Positions 43,748 to 51,765 of a stretch of DNA of 64,000 nt are shown in pieces. The DNA comes from UBA7672 sp040398465 (lineage in GTDB: Bacteria > Pseudomonadota > Alphaproteobacteria > Caulobacterales > Hyphomonadaceae). The position numbers and the translations under genes were made by a program. The notes under the pieces are model-generated. The model worked only from the letters and a program-made list of their open reading frames with translations. It was not told the DNA's origin and did not search any database. Where the stretch lies: contig JBBAUA010000001.1 in NCBI GenBank assembly GCA_040398465.1, forward strand, positions 62,001-126,000, in the 5' to 3' direction. The number at the start of each line of letters is the position of its first letter. Position 1 is the first letter of the stretch.

Positions 43748-44566
43748 ATGATCGGCCGCATGACCGTCGAGCAGAACCAAGAAGCATATGAACAAGGCGA
43801 GGCCCCAAGCTGCGCCTGGCCTGTCAATGCATTTGTCGCGTGGCTCGCGACGATGCTCGACGACATCACGCGCTTCAAACGCGCACGCTGCTTCGCTCCC
43901 AACTGGCGCGACAGCTGGCACGGCCTCCGCCAAAGCGAGTGGCATCGCGACCAGCTGATCGCCCAAGGCGTCGCGCAGCTGCTTGCGGGCCAACCCATCC
44001 AGCTCGGCGACAGAAAAATCCAGCTAACGCCGCCCGCCTCATATGGCGGCGCATGCCCGCGTTCACCGTTCGACATGGGCCGCCGCTTCGTCGCGCTGGC
44101 CCGCTGGGCGGCTGAACAGGGGGCTATCATCCGCGCGCGCGCCAAGCGCATCTCTCGCAGTCTCCTTGCCGCCCATGGTTCGACGGACGCATGTAGCGCA
44201 GCGACGCATGAGGCGGTGGGTGTCTCGACGCGCCTCAACGCCGGCGCCTGCCTAGCCCTCATGGTGAGCAGCGACCGACTTGCCGCGCCGAAGCGCAGCG
44301 AAGGCGGGAGGGAACGCCCGTCGAACCACGAGCGCGGGCTCACCTACGCCCGCGGCCCGCCCACCTTCTCCAGCAACCGAAGCCTAACCCACGCCACCTC
44401 AGCGCCCACGCGCCTGAGATCGCACCCGCATGCCCCAATTAAAATCCATACCCGCCCGACACTGCTAACGATTGCGCGCGTCCTCCCCGAAACCACGATT
44501 TCCCCTTGCGCCACGGGCCTCCACGCAAGCTCGCGCCGCAGCCCCGTTAACGTTCACGCCTGTTAA
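43748..44566 (+). CDS. hypothetical ORF, C-terminal part derived from a repeat
   Basis: An open frame of 272 codons from ATG 43748. The first ~140 residues look protein-like (DDITRFKRARCFAPNWRDSW, GVAQLLAGQPIQLGDRKIQ) but match no family I know. From about residue 143 the frame runs through a palindromic type B repeat (44176-44332) and then low-complexity Ser/Pro/Thr/Arg text, so the original gene was probably shorter and lost its stop to the repeat, or the downstream part is not translated. Confidence 0.35.
   Translation: MIGRMTVEQNQEAYEQGEAPSCAWPVNAFVAWLATMLDDITRFKRARCFAPNWRDSWHGLRQSEWHRDQLIAQGVAQLLAGQPIQLGDRKIQLTPPASYGGACPRSPFDMGRRFVALARWAAEQGAIIRARAKRISRSLLAAHGSTDACSAATHEAVGVSTRLNAGACLALMVSSDRLAAPKRSEGGRERPSNHERGLTYARGPPTFSSNRSLTHATSAPTRLRSHPHAPIKIHTRPTLLTIARVLPETTISPCATGLHASSRRSPVNVHAC
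44176..44332. repeat. palindromic intergenic repeat, type B (copy 2)
   Basis: Ends TGGTTCGACG (44176-44185) and CGTCGAACCA (44319-44328) are perfect inverted repeats. CTCATGGT (44258-44265) can pair with ACCACGAG (44325-44332). Compared with copy 1 the CC of CTCATCCT has become GG and the GG of AGGACGAG has become CC, a compensatory change that keeps the stem. Confidence 0.6.
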
Positions 44567-44569
44567 CGG
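44544..44569. promoter_or_regulatory. dyad upstream of the ParA gene
   Basis: CCGTTAAC (44544-44551) and GTTAACGG (44562-44569) are perfect inverted repeats separated by 10 bases, 117 bases before the ParA ATG. Dyads of this size are typical operators, and ParA operons are often autoregulated by an RHH partner. The TTAA cores also resemble CtrA half sites, but the spacing does not fit a CtrA full site. Confidence 0.4.
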
Positions 44570-44685
44570 CGCGCCGTGAATTCCCCGCATCACCCTAAGT
44601 CTGCGTCAAAACGGCAAGGCGAGGGTGGTCATGTCCCGAGCCGTGCTCCGTGTTGCCGGATGGGATCAAGAGCCGGGAGTGGGAC

Positions 44686-45699
44686 ATGAACGACGGCGTT
44701 CGCGTGCTGGTGTTTGCCTCGCAGAAAGGCGGGTCCGGAAAGACCACGCTTTCCGGGCACATCGCCGTCGAAGCGGAGCGGCGGGGCGATGGCCCGGTCG
44801 CCCTGATCGACACCGATCCGCAGGGCTCGCTGGCGAAATGGTGGAATGCGCGCGCCGCGTCGACGCCGGCCTTCGCCCAGGCATCACTCGAAGAACTCGA
44901 CGCCTGCCTCGATCACCTGAAGTCGATCGGCTTCAAGCTGATCGTCATCGACACGCCGCCCGCCGTCACGCAGACGATCGCGCATGTTGTCCAGCGCGCC
45001 GATCTGGTCGTCGTGCCCACGCGCCCCAGCCCGCACGATCTTCGCGCCGTCGGCCCCACCGTCGACATCGCGGACACACTCAACAAACCGCTCGTCTTCG
45101 TCGTCAACTCGGCAACCGCCCGCGCCCGCATCACCTCCGAAACCGCCGTCGCACTTTCCCAACACGGCGTCGTCGCGCCCGTCACGCTGCATCATCGTGT
45201 CGACTTTGCCGCTTCCATGATTGACGGCCGCACGGTCGGAGACATCCAGCCGGAATCCCGCTCAGCGCAGGAAGTCTCGCAACTCTGGCTGTTCCTGCGC
45301 GGCCGCCTCGCCAAGCTCTATGGCGGCGCCGACGCCCGCTGGGCCGAGAAGCCCCGCGCCGATTTCTCGACTGCTGTTCTCACGCCGGAAACTCCGCTGC
45401 TCCCTGCCGCCGCCTTGTCCGATGACGAGGAAGACGGCTGGGATGCGGACCTTCCCGCCTGGGCCAGCATCGCGATCGCCAACGCCACCGCAGCGGCGCC
45501 GCCGGTCGAACGTCGCGCAGCCGGCGCGCAGCCAAGAGCGGCCCCGCCCCAGCAGATGCGTCGGGCCGACTCCGACCTGCTCACCGCACCTCGTCCCGAA
45601 GCGAGCCAGCTCGAGCGGCGACGGTCAGATCACGGTCCGCCCGCCGGGCAGCCCGATCGCCGCCAGCCACGAAGCTTCGGCCGCCGTCCCACGCACTGA
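44686..45699 (+). CDS. ParA family ATPase (orphan)
   Basis: A 337-residue P-loop ATPase. The deviant Walker A is KGGSGKTT (residues 14-21) with the signature Lys at 14, Walker A' is VALIDTDPQGSLAKWW, and Walker B is LIVIDTPPAV. Residues 225-337 form a long Ala/Pro/Arg-rich disordered tail unlike chromosomal ParA. ATG 44686 follows CGGGAGTGGGAC. No ParB or parS-type gene is adjacent; instead a RHH protein follows after 12 bases. Such orphan ParAs position cargo such as plasmids, chemotaxis clusters or carboxysomes. Confidence 0.85.
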   Translation: MNDGVRVLVFASQKGGSGKTTLSGHIAVEAERRGDGPVALIDTDPQGSLAKWWNARAASTPAFAQASLEELDACLDHLKSIGFKLIVIDTPPAVTQTIAHVVQRADLVVVPTRPSPHDLRAVGPTVDIADTLNKPLVFVVNSATARARITSETAVALSQHGVVAPVTLHHRVDFAASMIDGRTVGDIQPESRSAQEVSQLWLFLRGRLAKLYGGADARWAEKPRADFSTAVLTPETPLLPAAALSDDEEDGWDADLPAWASIAIANATAAAPPVERRAAGAQPRAAPPQQMRRADSDLLTAPRPEASQLERRRSDHGPPAGQPDRRQPRSFGRRPTH

Positions 45700-45711
45700 G
45701 GGCAAAGCGCG

Positions 45712-46278
45712 ATGACCGCACCACAGTATGCATCGCTCACCGCCGGCCTGCTCGCCCGCAAGGGCGAAGCCGCGCCGTCGAAAGAGCCCAGTTTCGGCCA
45801 TCGTCCATGGCAACCGCCTGTTGCTCCGGCCCCCACGCCGGTTCAACCGCCCCAGCGCCAGCCGGCCTGGCTGTCGCCGGCGCCGGCCGAGGCCAGTGCG
45901 CCCGACGTCAGCAAAGCAAAGGTGCGCCTGAACGACGTCTCGGCTGCCTGGCCAACGACCAGGGCTCCGCACCCGCCGCAGGCCGACGACGCCAATTGGG
46001 TGCCGAACAAACCGCACCAACCCCTCGCCCTCGGGAGCCTCGGCGTTCCGTTCAAGACGACGATCCGCCTCACTCACGCCCAGGCGCGCGCCGTCAAGCT
46101 CGCGGCGCTGATCCTCGACAAGCCGCAGCAGGATATCCTGACGGCCGGCCTGATCGAACGGCTCGAAGCGCTGGCCTGTGCGGACCTCGCCAAGTGCTCG
46201 TGCTTCAAAGCTGTGATCGAGGGATTGCGGTCGCCGGAGCAGGGCGCGCCGGTTGAAGAGGCGCCGTTGGCCTACTAG
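45712..46278 (+). CDS. ribbon-helix-helix-like partner of the ParA ATPase
   Basis: A 188-residue protein. The N-terminus has a short basic motif (LTAGLLARKG, about 9-18) of the kind that stimulates ParA ATPases, a Pro-rich linker (about 30-105), and a C-terminal segment TTIRLTHAQARAVKLAALIL followed by a second helix (DILTAGLIERLEALA), the strand-helix-helix pattern of RHH DNA-binding domains. Two Cys near 162-164 (KCSCF) follow. It probably binds DNA and recruits ParA, like ParG/CopG-type partners; inferred from order and layout. Confidence 0.65.
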   Translation: MTAPQYASLTAGLLARKGEAAPSKEPSFGHRPWQPPVAPAPTPVQPPQRQPAWLSPAPAEASAPDVSKAKVRLNDVSAAWPTTRAPHPPQADDANWVPNKPHQPLALGSLGVPFKTTIRLTHAQARAVKLAALILDKPQQDILTAGLIERLEALACADLAKCSCFKAVIEGLRSPEQGAPVEEAPLAY

Positions 46279-46802
46279 TTGTCGCTCTTGCAGGCGGGCA
46301 GGGAGAGGCCCTTCGGCAGCCGCGTTTCCGCGTCGCCACAGGCACGGTTCAACTGAGCCTGCGTAAGTCCAGTAGTTGTCGACAGGTCTGAGCCGGAAAA
46401 GTTCACGTTCGCCAGATTGGCATTGTCGAACTTCGAGGCATTGAACGATCCGCCCACGAGCACGGCGTCCTCGAAATTCACGTCCGAAAAGTCGGCGTGT
46501 TCCGCGCGAATGCCAAAGCCGTTCACCACCGACATATTGGCGCCGGCGAACGTCGATTTGTCGAAAGTGGAGAGGCTGAGGTCTGCCTGGCGCAGGCGAG
46601 CGCCCGTCAGGTTGCGGGCCTCAAGCTCTTGGTACGAAAGGTCGACCTGGAAGAGATCGCAATTGGCGCACGCTTTCTCGCCCATGACGAGCCGTTCCGC
46701 CGTTGCCTTGCGGCTGGCGTCGTTCTCGTCAGGGGGCTGTGCAAAAGCGGTGAGGCTCATCGCCCCGATCGCCGCAACGGCGAGTACAATTCGAAGGATC
46801 AT
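46275..46802 (-). CDS. exported pentapeptide-repeat protein
   Basis: A 175-residue protein with a cleavable signal peptide (MILRIVLAVAAIGAMSLTAFA). The mature part has a CANCDLFQVDLSY opening and then successive A(D/N)LXX pentapeptides (LTGARLRQADLSLSTF, FSDVNFEDAVLVGGSF, FDNANLANVNFSGSDL) that form a right-handed beta helix, with Cys near the end (LNRACGDAET). Some such proteins bind periplasmic partners; the role here is unknown. It overlaps the end of the RHH gene on the other strand. Confidence 0.82.
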   Translation of the reverse strand: MILRIVLAVAAIGAMSLTAFAQPPDENDASRKATAERLVMGEKACANCDLFQVDLSYQELEARNLTGARLRQADLSLSTFDKSTFAGANMSVVNGFGIRAEHADFSDVNFEDAVLVGGSFNASKFDNANLANVNFSGSDLSTTTGLTQAQLNRACGDAETRLPKGLSLPACKSDN

Positions 46803-46868
46803 TTAAACCAGGACGGAGAGGCTCATCAGGCCAATGGCCATAACTGCGATTACGATGCGGCTTACCAT
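46803..46868 (-). CDS. 21-residue ORF resembling the neighbouring signal peptide
   Basis: Starts ATG 46868 and ends TAA immediately before the ATG of the pentapeptide-repeat gene, in the same frame (TAA then ATG). The product MVSRIVIAVMAIGLMSLSVL matches the signal peptide MILRIVLAVAAIGAMSLTAF at 12 of 21 positions. It could be a small membrane peptide or a decayed tandem copy. The region upstream has a G-rich stretch (GGAACGGGAC) that could act as a ribosome site. Confidence 0.4.
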   Translation of the reverse strand: MVSRIVIAVMAIGLMSLSVLV

Positions 46869-47005
46869 TCAAGTCCCGTTCCAGGTTTTCTACCGGTTTA
46901 CCCCGGTGGTTGCGCTAACCAACGCAGGCCGGAGATAGGAGTTCAATCGAGGCGGATTGCAGGCGTCATTCAGAGTGAATAGCGGTGTTTGCGTGTAGGA
47001 AGCGT

Positions 47006-47146
47006 AAGGATTGCTTAGTCCGGTTACTGAAAAGCAAACGCAACTGCCACACAGCGCGCGGGGCTCTACGCCTCAGTTCGAAGCGGCGATAGCGGCCGTG
47101 ACGCCGCACCCGTCAGAACTTGGGTCGGCAAGGATTGCCTAGCCCG
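47006..47146. repeat. pair of 17-bp direct repeats around a 107-bp spacer
   Basis: AAGGATTGCTTAGTCCG (47006-47022) recurs as AAGGATTGCCTAGCCCG (47130-47146), with two C/T differences. The second copy overlaps the stop codon of the TSCPD protein gene. The 270-base gap (46869-47138) holds no other gene that I can support. The pair could be a short duplication or a binding site. Confidence 0.4.
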
Positions 47147-49547
47147 TCTGCACCGTCGCCCCGCAAGCCTCGCAGACGGCAACACCGTCATCGGGCCTCA
47201 GGGTAAAGTGCCCGCAAGTGGGGCAGGCGTCCGAAAGGTAGTCGGGGCTCCTCTGCGGCGCCACGGCCGGTCCTTCGGCGGTCTCGAGCCGCTCCGCCAC
47301 GCGCCTCGCGGTGAACGGCACGATGTTGTCCGGCATGACGCCGCGGCTGAAGCCCTTGGAGATCAGCTGCTCCGGCCGAACCGGCTGTACCGCCACCGTC
47401 GGCTCCTCGCCTTCGTTCGACCCGCCGCCGAGCCCGTCATGGCTGACGTTTTCCACCTCGGCCAGGTCGTCGCGGCCAAGGTAGGAGACCGCCAGCTCGC
47501 GGAAAATGTAGTCCAGGATCGATGTCGCCTTGCGGATCGAGTCATTGCCGGTGACTTCGCCAGCCGGCTCGAACCGGGTGAAGATGAAGGCGTCGACATA
47601 CTCTTCCAGCGGCACGCCGTACTGGAGGCCAATCGAGATCGCGATGGCGAAGTTGTTCATCAGCGACCGGAAGGCCGCGCCTTCCTTGTGCATGTCGATG
47701 AAGATCTCGCCGAGTTCGCCATCGTCGAATTCGCCGGTGTGCAGGTAGACCTTGTGGCCTCCCACAGTGGCCTTCTGGATATAGCCCTTGCGGCGATCCG
47801 GCAGGCGGCGACGCTCGGCAATGTAGACCTCGTCGTGCTCAAGCACGGGCGCCACGGGCGCTGGCGGGACGTGACGTTCGAACGTCGGAGCCTGCGTGTC
47901 GGCATGGAGCGGCGCACGGGCGCGGCGCTTGGCCTCCGAGATGCGCTGCTGCAGTTCAGCGTCGACAGCGGGCCGCCCCGCCTCGATCCGCACGCCGAGC
48001 CCGGCCGCCATCGCGGCGCGGACGGAGGCATGCACGGTCATCCGCATCGTGTCCGACTGCTCGCCGGTGGCTATGGTGATCACTGGCTGGCGCGAAAGGT
48101 GAGGGGCGATGGCCTTTGCGAGCCGCACCCGCGCCTCGGGCGTCACGCCGTCCGAGCGGGCCAGGATTTTCGCCAGCGGTGATTTCGGGTTCGACACCGG
48201 CCGCCTGCGGCCTTGCACCGCCACCCGAGCCTCATCGATCTCGCGCGCCGAGATGCCCAGCGCTCGCAGCAGGCTTTCACCGTCGGTGTCGTAAGCTTCC
48301 GGGTTCAGCCCCAGCCGCTTGCGGATAACTTCGTCGCCAACTACCCAGCGCGAGAAGCCTGCAGCAAGGCTCAGCCCCTCCTTCAGCGCCTGTTCGATGC
48401 GGTCCAGAGCATCCTCCGGCATGCCGCGCGACTCCAGCCGGTGCCGCTCAAGCCCGTCGATCTGGTCCAGCGTGCGCGCGCCGAGAATGCGCAGCCGCAC
48501 ATCCTGCGCCTCATCCTTGGAGGCGGCACTCGTCAGCGCCGCGGAAACGCACTGCGAAAGCTCCGGCGTCTGCTCGTCCTCATGCGCGAGCAGGAGATCC
48601 ACCGGGTCCGCCCCGCAGCTTTCGGCCGACAGCCACTGAATGCTCGCGGGCGAGAGATGATCGACAGTCAGGCTCGCTCCCGAAGCCCGCGCCGCTGCGC
48701 AGATCTTCTCTGCCGCCGCCACACCTGCTTCTGAATCGTATGCCAACCCTTGCGACATCACCGCCGCCGCCAGCCCCGCCACATGCACCGAGCATCCTGG
48801 CAGCAGCGCCGCGATCGCAGCGATGTCCGTCGTCAGAAGCGGCAGGTCGCCCGTCGCCGCATACCGCGCCACATTTAACGCCACAGCTGGCGCGCCTACG
48901 TCCGAGGCTCCGCCTCCAATCCCGATCCGCACCGCCAGCCGCGTCCGGCTGACACGCTCGATGGCGGAGGCGACTTCGCCCGCTTCGATGCCCGTCCACG
49001 CGGGAAGAACGTACGATTGCCGCCCCGGCTCGCGCGCGCCCGTGGCTTGCCGGCGCAGTGTGATCGCAGCCGCTCGCGGCCCGCCCGGCGTGCACAGCGC
49101 GATCTCTACCAGTTCTGCATCCGCCCCGGCCCGGAAGGCATCGATAAGGGCAGATGTCGTCGGCCGCCCTTGATCGTCCGTCTGGATGGTCAGCGCCTCC
49201 AGCGCATCGGCCACGGCCACGAAAGCCTGCGTCGCTACCGCCCGCGCAGAAGCCACCGCCGTCGCATCGGCAATCGCGGGCAGGAGGTGTCCCGGCTCGA
49301 TCGCCGTCGCCACACCCGCCTCGACCAGGCTGGCCGGCGCAATCGGCGTCACCCGCCGCGTCCGCACCGCTTCGCAAACCGCTTCAGCCGCTTCGCTCTC
49401 ACTCCCCAGCGTCCGGATCGCCGCGAGGTGCGCATTGACCATCCGGGCCGGCGCGGTCTCGGCATCGCCCTGATCCAGCAGCGCCGCGCCTGTCTCCAGC
49501 ACACGCGCAAGGTGGCGGACGGACGACTTGGTTCGGGATTCGCCCAT
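47139..49547 (-). CDS. TSCPD/zinc-ribbon protein resembling the C-terminus of B12-dependent ribonucleotide reductase
   Basis: An 802-residue protein. Residues from about 579 match the C-terminal end of NrdJ (RRRLPDRRKGYIQKATVGGH, EGAAFRSLMNNFAIAISIG, VTGNDSIRKATSILDYIFRE), followed by a zinc ribbon with CPTC (775-778) and CEAC (792-795). Residues 1-570 are Ala-rich and lack the reductase catalytic motifs (no NPCSE-type segment or finger-loop Cys pair), although short pieces recall NrdJ layout. So it is probably a decayed or repurposed NrdJ paralogue, not an active reductase. ATG 49547 has GGAGG in front; the frame continues upstream. Confidence 0.75.
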   Translation of the reverse strand: MGESRTKSSVRHLARVLETGAALLDQGDAETAPARMVNAHLAAIRTLGSESEAAEAVCEAVRTRRVTPIAPASLVEAGVATAIEPGHLLPAIADATAVASARAVATQAFVAVADALEALTIQTDDQGRPTTSALIDAFRAGADAELVEIALCTPGGPRAAAITLRRQATGAREPGRQSYVLPAWTGIEAGEVASAIERVSRTRLAVRIGIGGGASDVGAPAVALNVARYAATGDLPLLTTDIAAIAALLPGCSVHVAGLAAAVMSQGLAYDSEAGVAAAEKICAAARASGASLTVDHLSPASIQWLSAESCGADPVDLLLAHEDEQTPELSQCVSAALTSAASKDEAQDVRLRILGARTLDQIDGLERHRLESRGMPEDALDRIEQALKEGLSLAAGFSRWVVGDEVIRKRLGLNPEAYDTDGESLLRALGISAREIDEARVAVQGRRRPVSNPKSPLAKILARSDGVTPEARVRLAKAIAPHLSRQPVITIATGEQSDTMRMTVHASVRAAMAAGLGVRIEAGRPAVDAELQQRISEAKRRARAPLHADTQAPTFERHVPPAPVAPVLEHDEVYIAERRRLPDRRKGYIQKATVGGHKVYLHTGEFDDGELGEIFIDMHKEGAAFRSLMNNFAIAISIGLQYGVPLEEYVDAFIFTRFEPAGEVTGNDSIRKATSILDYIFRELAVSYLGRDDLAEVENVSHDGLGGGSNEGEEPTVAVQPVRPEQLISKGFSRGVMPDNIVPFTARRVAERLETAEGPAVAPQRSPDYLSDACPTCGHFTLRPDDGVAVCEACGATVQTG

Positions 49548-49762
49548 GGCATGCCTCCGCTGGCCGGCCCCGCGAGATTGAGGCGCCGAACCCGAATCGC
49601 CCACATGATGAAGTGCTTTGGCCTTGCCTGCACACAGGAATTTGTCGCATAGCCGCGGTTGGCGGCCTGCTGGACCGGTTTGCTGGAACCCTTTATCTGG
49701 GAACGCCATATTCGCGCCGCGCCAATCGTTCCTATGTATCCGCGAGTCGTTCTGGAGCCGAG

Positions 49763-50149
49763 ATGCTGAAGTCGATCTTCACCTGGTGGAACGGCGCCAC
49801 GATTGGCGCCCGTTTCGACATCGGACGTCGCGCCTCCTACGTCGGCGCGGACGACACCGGCAATAAATACTACGAGGAGCGCAAGCCGAGCCTCGAAGGC
49901 CGCAAACGCCGCTATGTGATCTACAATGGCTACGCCGAGCCCAGCAAAGTGCCGGCCGAATGGCATGGCTGGCTGCACCACACTTTCGAAAAACCGCCGA
50001 CCATCGATCCGCTGCTCCGCCGCTCCTGGGAGATCGACCACAAGCCGAACCTCACCGGCACGCTGGGCGCCTATCGCCCGCCGGGCTCGCTTGCTGAGGG
50101 TGGTGAGCGCGCGCCGAGCTCGGGCGACTATGAAGCCTGGAAACCCTGA
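49763..50149 (+). CDS. NADH:ubiquinone oxidoreductase subunit NDUFA12
   Basis: A 128-residue accessory subunit of complex I (B17.2 family), shared by alphaproteobacteria and mitochondria. The core ARFDIGRRASYVGADDTGNK and YEERKPSLEGRKRRYVIYNG is diagnostic, as is VPAEWHGWLHHTFEKPP. The start ATG 49763 follows CTGGAGCCG. mlaD begins at the last base of its stop codon, so the two are coupled. Confidence 0.92.
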   Translation: MLKSIFTWWNGATIGARFDIGRRASYVGADDTGNKYYEERKPSLEGRKRRYVIYNGYAEPSKVPAEWHGWLHHTFEKPPTIDPLLRRSWEIDHKPNLTGTLGAYRPPGSLAEGGERAPSSGDYEAWKP

Positions 50150-50646
50150 TGCGTGAATCGCTGTTCGAAACGCTCGTCGGCTTTGCCGTTGTCGCAGTGG
50201 CGGGGTTCTTCCTCGTCTTCTCGCTGTCGCAACAGTCGGGCGCGGCGACGGGCGACAGCTACGCCTTGCTCGCCAAGTTCGGTCGGGCGGATGGCGTTGG
50301 CCCCGGAACGGATGTCCGCGTCGCCGGCGTGAAGGTTGGCGCGGTCACGGCCGTCAATGTCGATCCAAAGACGCTGCGCGCCGAAGTGAAGATGAACGTC
50401 CGCAAGGACATCCTCATCCCGGCGGACTCGACTGCGCAAATCCAGTCAGACAGCCTGCTGGGTGGTAGCTACATTTTCGTGCTGATCGGCGGCGATCCCG
50501 ACCTGAACCTGCCGACGGACGACACCGGCGTGTTCGATTACACGCGCGGAACTGTCGATATCATGAGCCTGCTGCTCGAAGCCGTTGGCAACGCGTCCGG
50601 CGGAGGCGATCAAGGGGGCGGCATGGCGGAAGAGGCTCCCCTATGA
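50149..50646 (+). CDS. mlaD: MlaD family outer-membrane lipid asymmetry protein
   Basis: A 165-residue MCE-domain protein. One N-terminal anchor (about 9-27) is followed by the MCE domain: YALLAKFGRADGVGPGTDVRVAGVKVG ... DSTAQIQSDSLLGGSYIFVLIGG. It forms hexamers that shuttle phospholipids between membranes with the MlaFEB transporter, which is not in the window. Shares one base with the NDUFA12 stop; DUF2155 overlaps its end by four bases. Confidence 0.9.
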   Translation: MRESLFETLVGFAVVAVAGFFLVFSLSQQSGAATGDSYALLAKFGRADGVGPGTDVRVAGVKVGAVTAVNVDPKTLRAEVKMNVRKDILIPADSTAQIQSDSLLGGSYIFVLIGGDPDLNLPTDDTGVFDYTRGTVDIMSLLLEAVGNASGGGDQGGGMAEEAPL

Positions 50647-51113
50647 AACTGCTCGCAGGCCTGCTGATTGGCGGCATAACGGCCCTGGCGCTTGGCGCCG
50701 GCGCGTTCGCGCAGGACGGCGAGCCGGGCAACCGGCTGCAGCCAGCCGGCGCTGCAAAGCTCCGCGCGCTCGACAAGATCACCGGCAACTCAACCGACAT
50801 CAGCGCCCGCGTCGGGCAGTCGATCGATCATGGCCGCCTGAAAGTCACCGTACGTGCGTGCAACCAGTCCAGCCCGCAGGACGCGCCGGAAGCCGCGGCT
50901 TTCCTCGAAATCTACTCCACCGCCCCGCCTAAGGCGCAAAAGACGCCGAACCCGATTGCCGACTCGAACATGCATCGCGGCGCGCAGCCGATCGGCGAAA
51001 ATGGTCTTCTTTTCTCGGGCTGGATGTATGCGTCTTCGCCTGGCCTCAACGCCCTCGAACACCCGACCTACGACGTCTGGGTGATCAGCTGCAGCACCTC
51101 GGCCCCGCAATAG
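50643..51113 (+). CDS. DUF2155 domain-containing exported protein
   Basis: A 156-residue protein with a signal peptide (MKLLAGLLIGGITALALGAG, cleaved near AFAQ). The DUF2155 part carries AKLRALDKITGNSTDISARV and HPTYDVWVISC, the latter being the C-terminal family motif. Function unknown, but it is regularly between mlaD and aat in alphaproteobacteria. Its 3' end overlaps the convergent aat gene by 46 bases. Confidence 0.9.
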   Translation: MKLLAGLLIGGITALALGAGAFAQDGEPGNRLQPAGAAKLRALDKITGNSTDISARVGQSIDHGRLKVTVRACNQSSPQDAPEAAAFLEIYSTAPPKAQKTPNPIADSNMHRGAQPIGENGLLFSGWMYASSPGLNALEHPTYDVWVISCSTSAPQ

Positions 51114-51715
51114 GTCTGCGTCCCGAACTGCGCGTCGTGCTGCAGGGCATCGTGAAGCCGGGCGCGGAACACGTCCCGCGGCGCCTCCTCGACGCCGAAT
51201 GTCTCGAGATGCCCGGTTACGAACTGCGTATCGAGCAGCCGGTATCCCCCCGCCTTCAACCGCGCGACCAGATGGGCCAGCGCCACCTTTGAGGCATCCG
51301 TCGCGCGCGAAAACATGCTCTCGCCGAAGAACGCGGACTTGAGGCTGACCCCGTAAAGCCCACCCACCAGCTCGCCATCGCGCCATGCTTCCACACTGTG
51401 CGCGTGGCCTGCGCGATGAAGCGCGCTGTAGAGGTTGAGGATCTGCGCGTTGATCCAGGTCTGCGGCCTGTCAGGCGCAGCCTCTGCGCAAAGCTCCATC
51501 ACCCGCGAGAAGGCCGTGTTGATCCTGATCTCGAACACGTCGCGCCTTATCGTCTTGCGCAGGCTCTTCGAGACATGGAAGCGACCGAGCGGCAGCACGC
51601 CGCGCAGGTCCGGATCGACAAGAAACAGCCGCGGGTCATCGCGCGAGTCCGCCATCGGAAAGACGCCGCGGCGATAGCAGTCGAGCAACTCGTTGGGGCC
51701 AAAAACCCGGCTCAT
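51068..51715 (-). CDS. aat: leucyl/phenylalanyl-tRNA-protein transferase
   Basis: A 215-residue enzyme of the N-degron pathway that adds Leu or Phe to proteins with N-terminal Arg or Lys. Signature pieces are YRRGVFPMAD, HAHSVEAWRDGELVGGLYGV and FGESMFSRATDASKVAL. The start MSRVFGPNEL at 51715 fits the family; an in-frame GTG lies 27 bases earlier. Convergent 46-base overlap with DUF2155. Confidence 0.92.
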   Translation of the reverse strand: MSRVFGPNELLDCYRRGVFPMADSRDDPRLFLVDPDLRGVLPLGRFHVSKSLRKTIRRDVFEIRINTAFSRVMELCAEAAPDRPQTWINAQILNLYSALHRAGHAHSVEAWRDGELVGGLYGVSLKSAFFGESMFSRATDASKVALAHLVARLKAGGYRLLDTQFVTGHLETFGVEEAPRDVFRARLHDALQHDAQFGTQTYCGAEVLQLITQTS

Positions 51716-51765
51716 GCGTGGAGGTCCCAATACCCGAGCCACAACCGCATGCCCACGCCCAGAGC

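Noticed and set aside
47139..49547. Annotation as active B12-dependent ribonucleotide reductase
   Set aside because: Only the C-terminal TSCPD/zinc-ribbon end matches; the length and missing catalytic motifs do not support activity.
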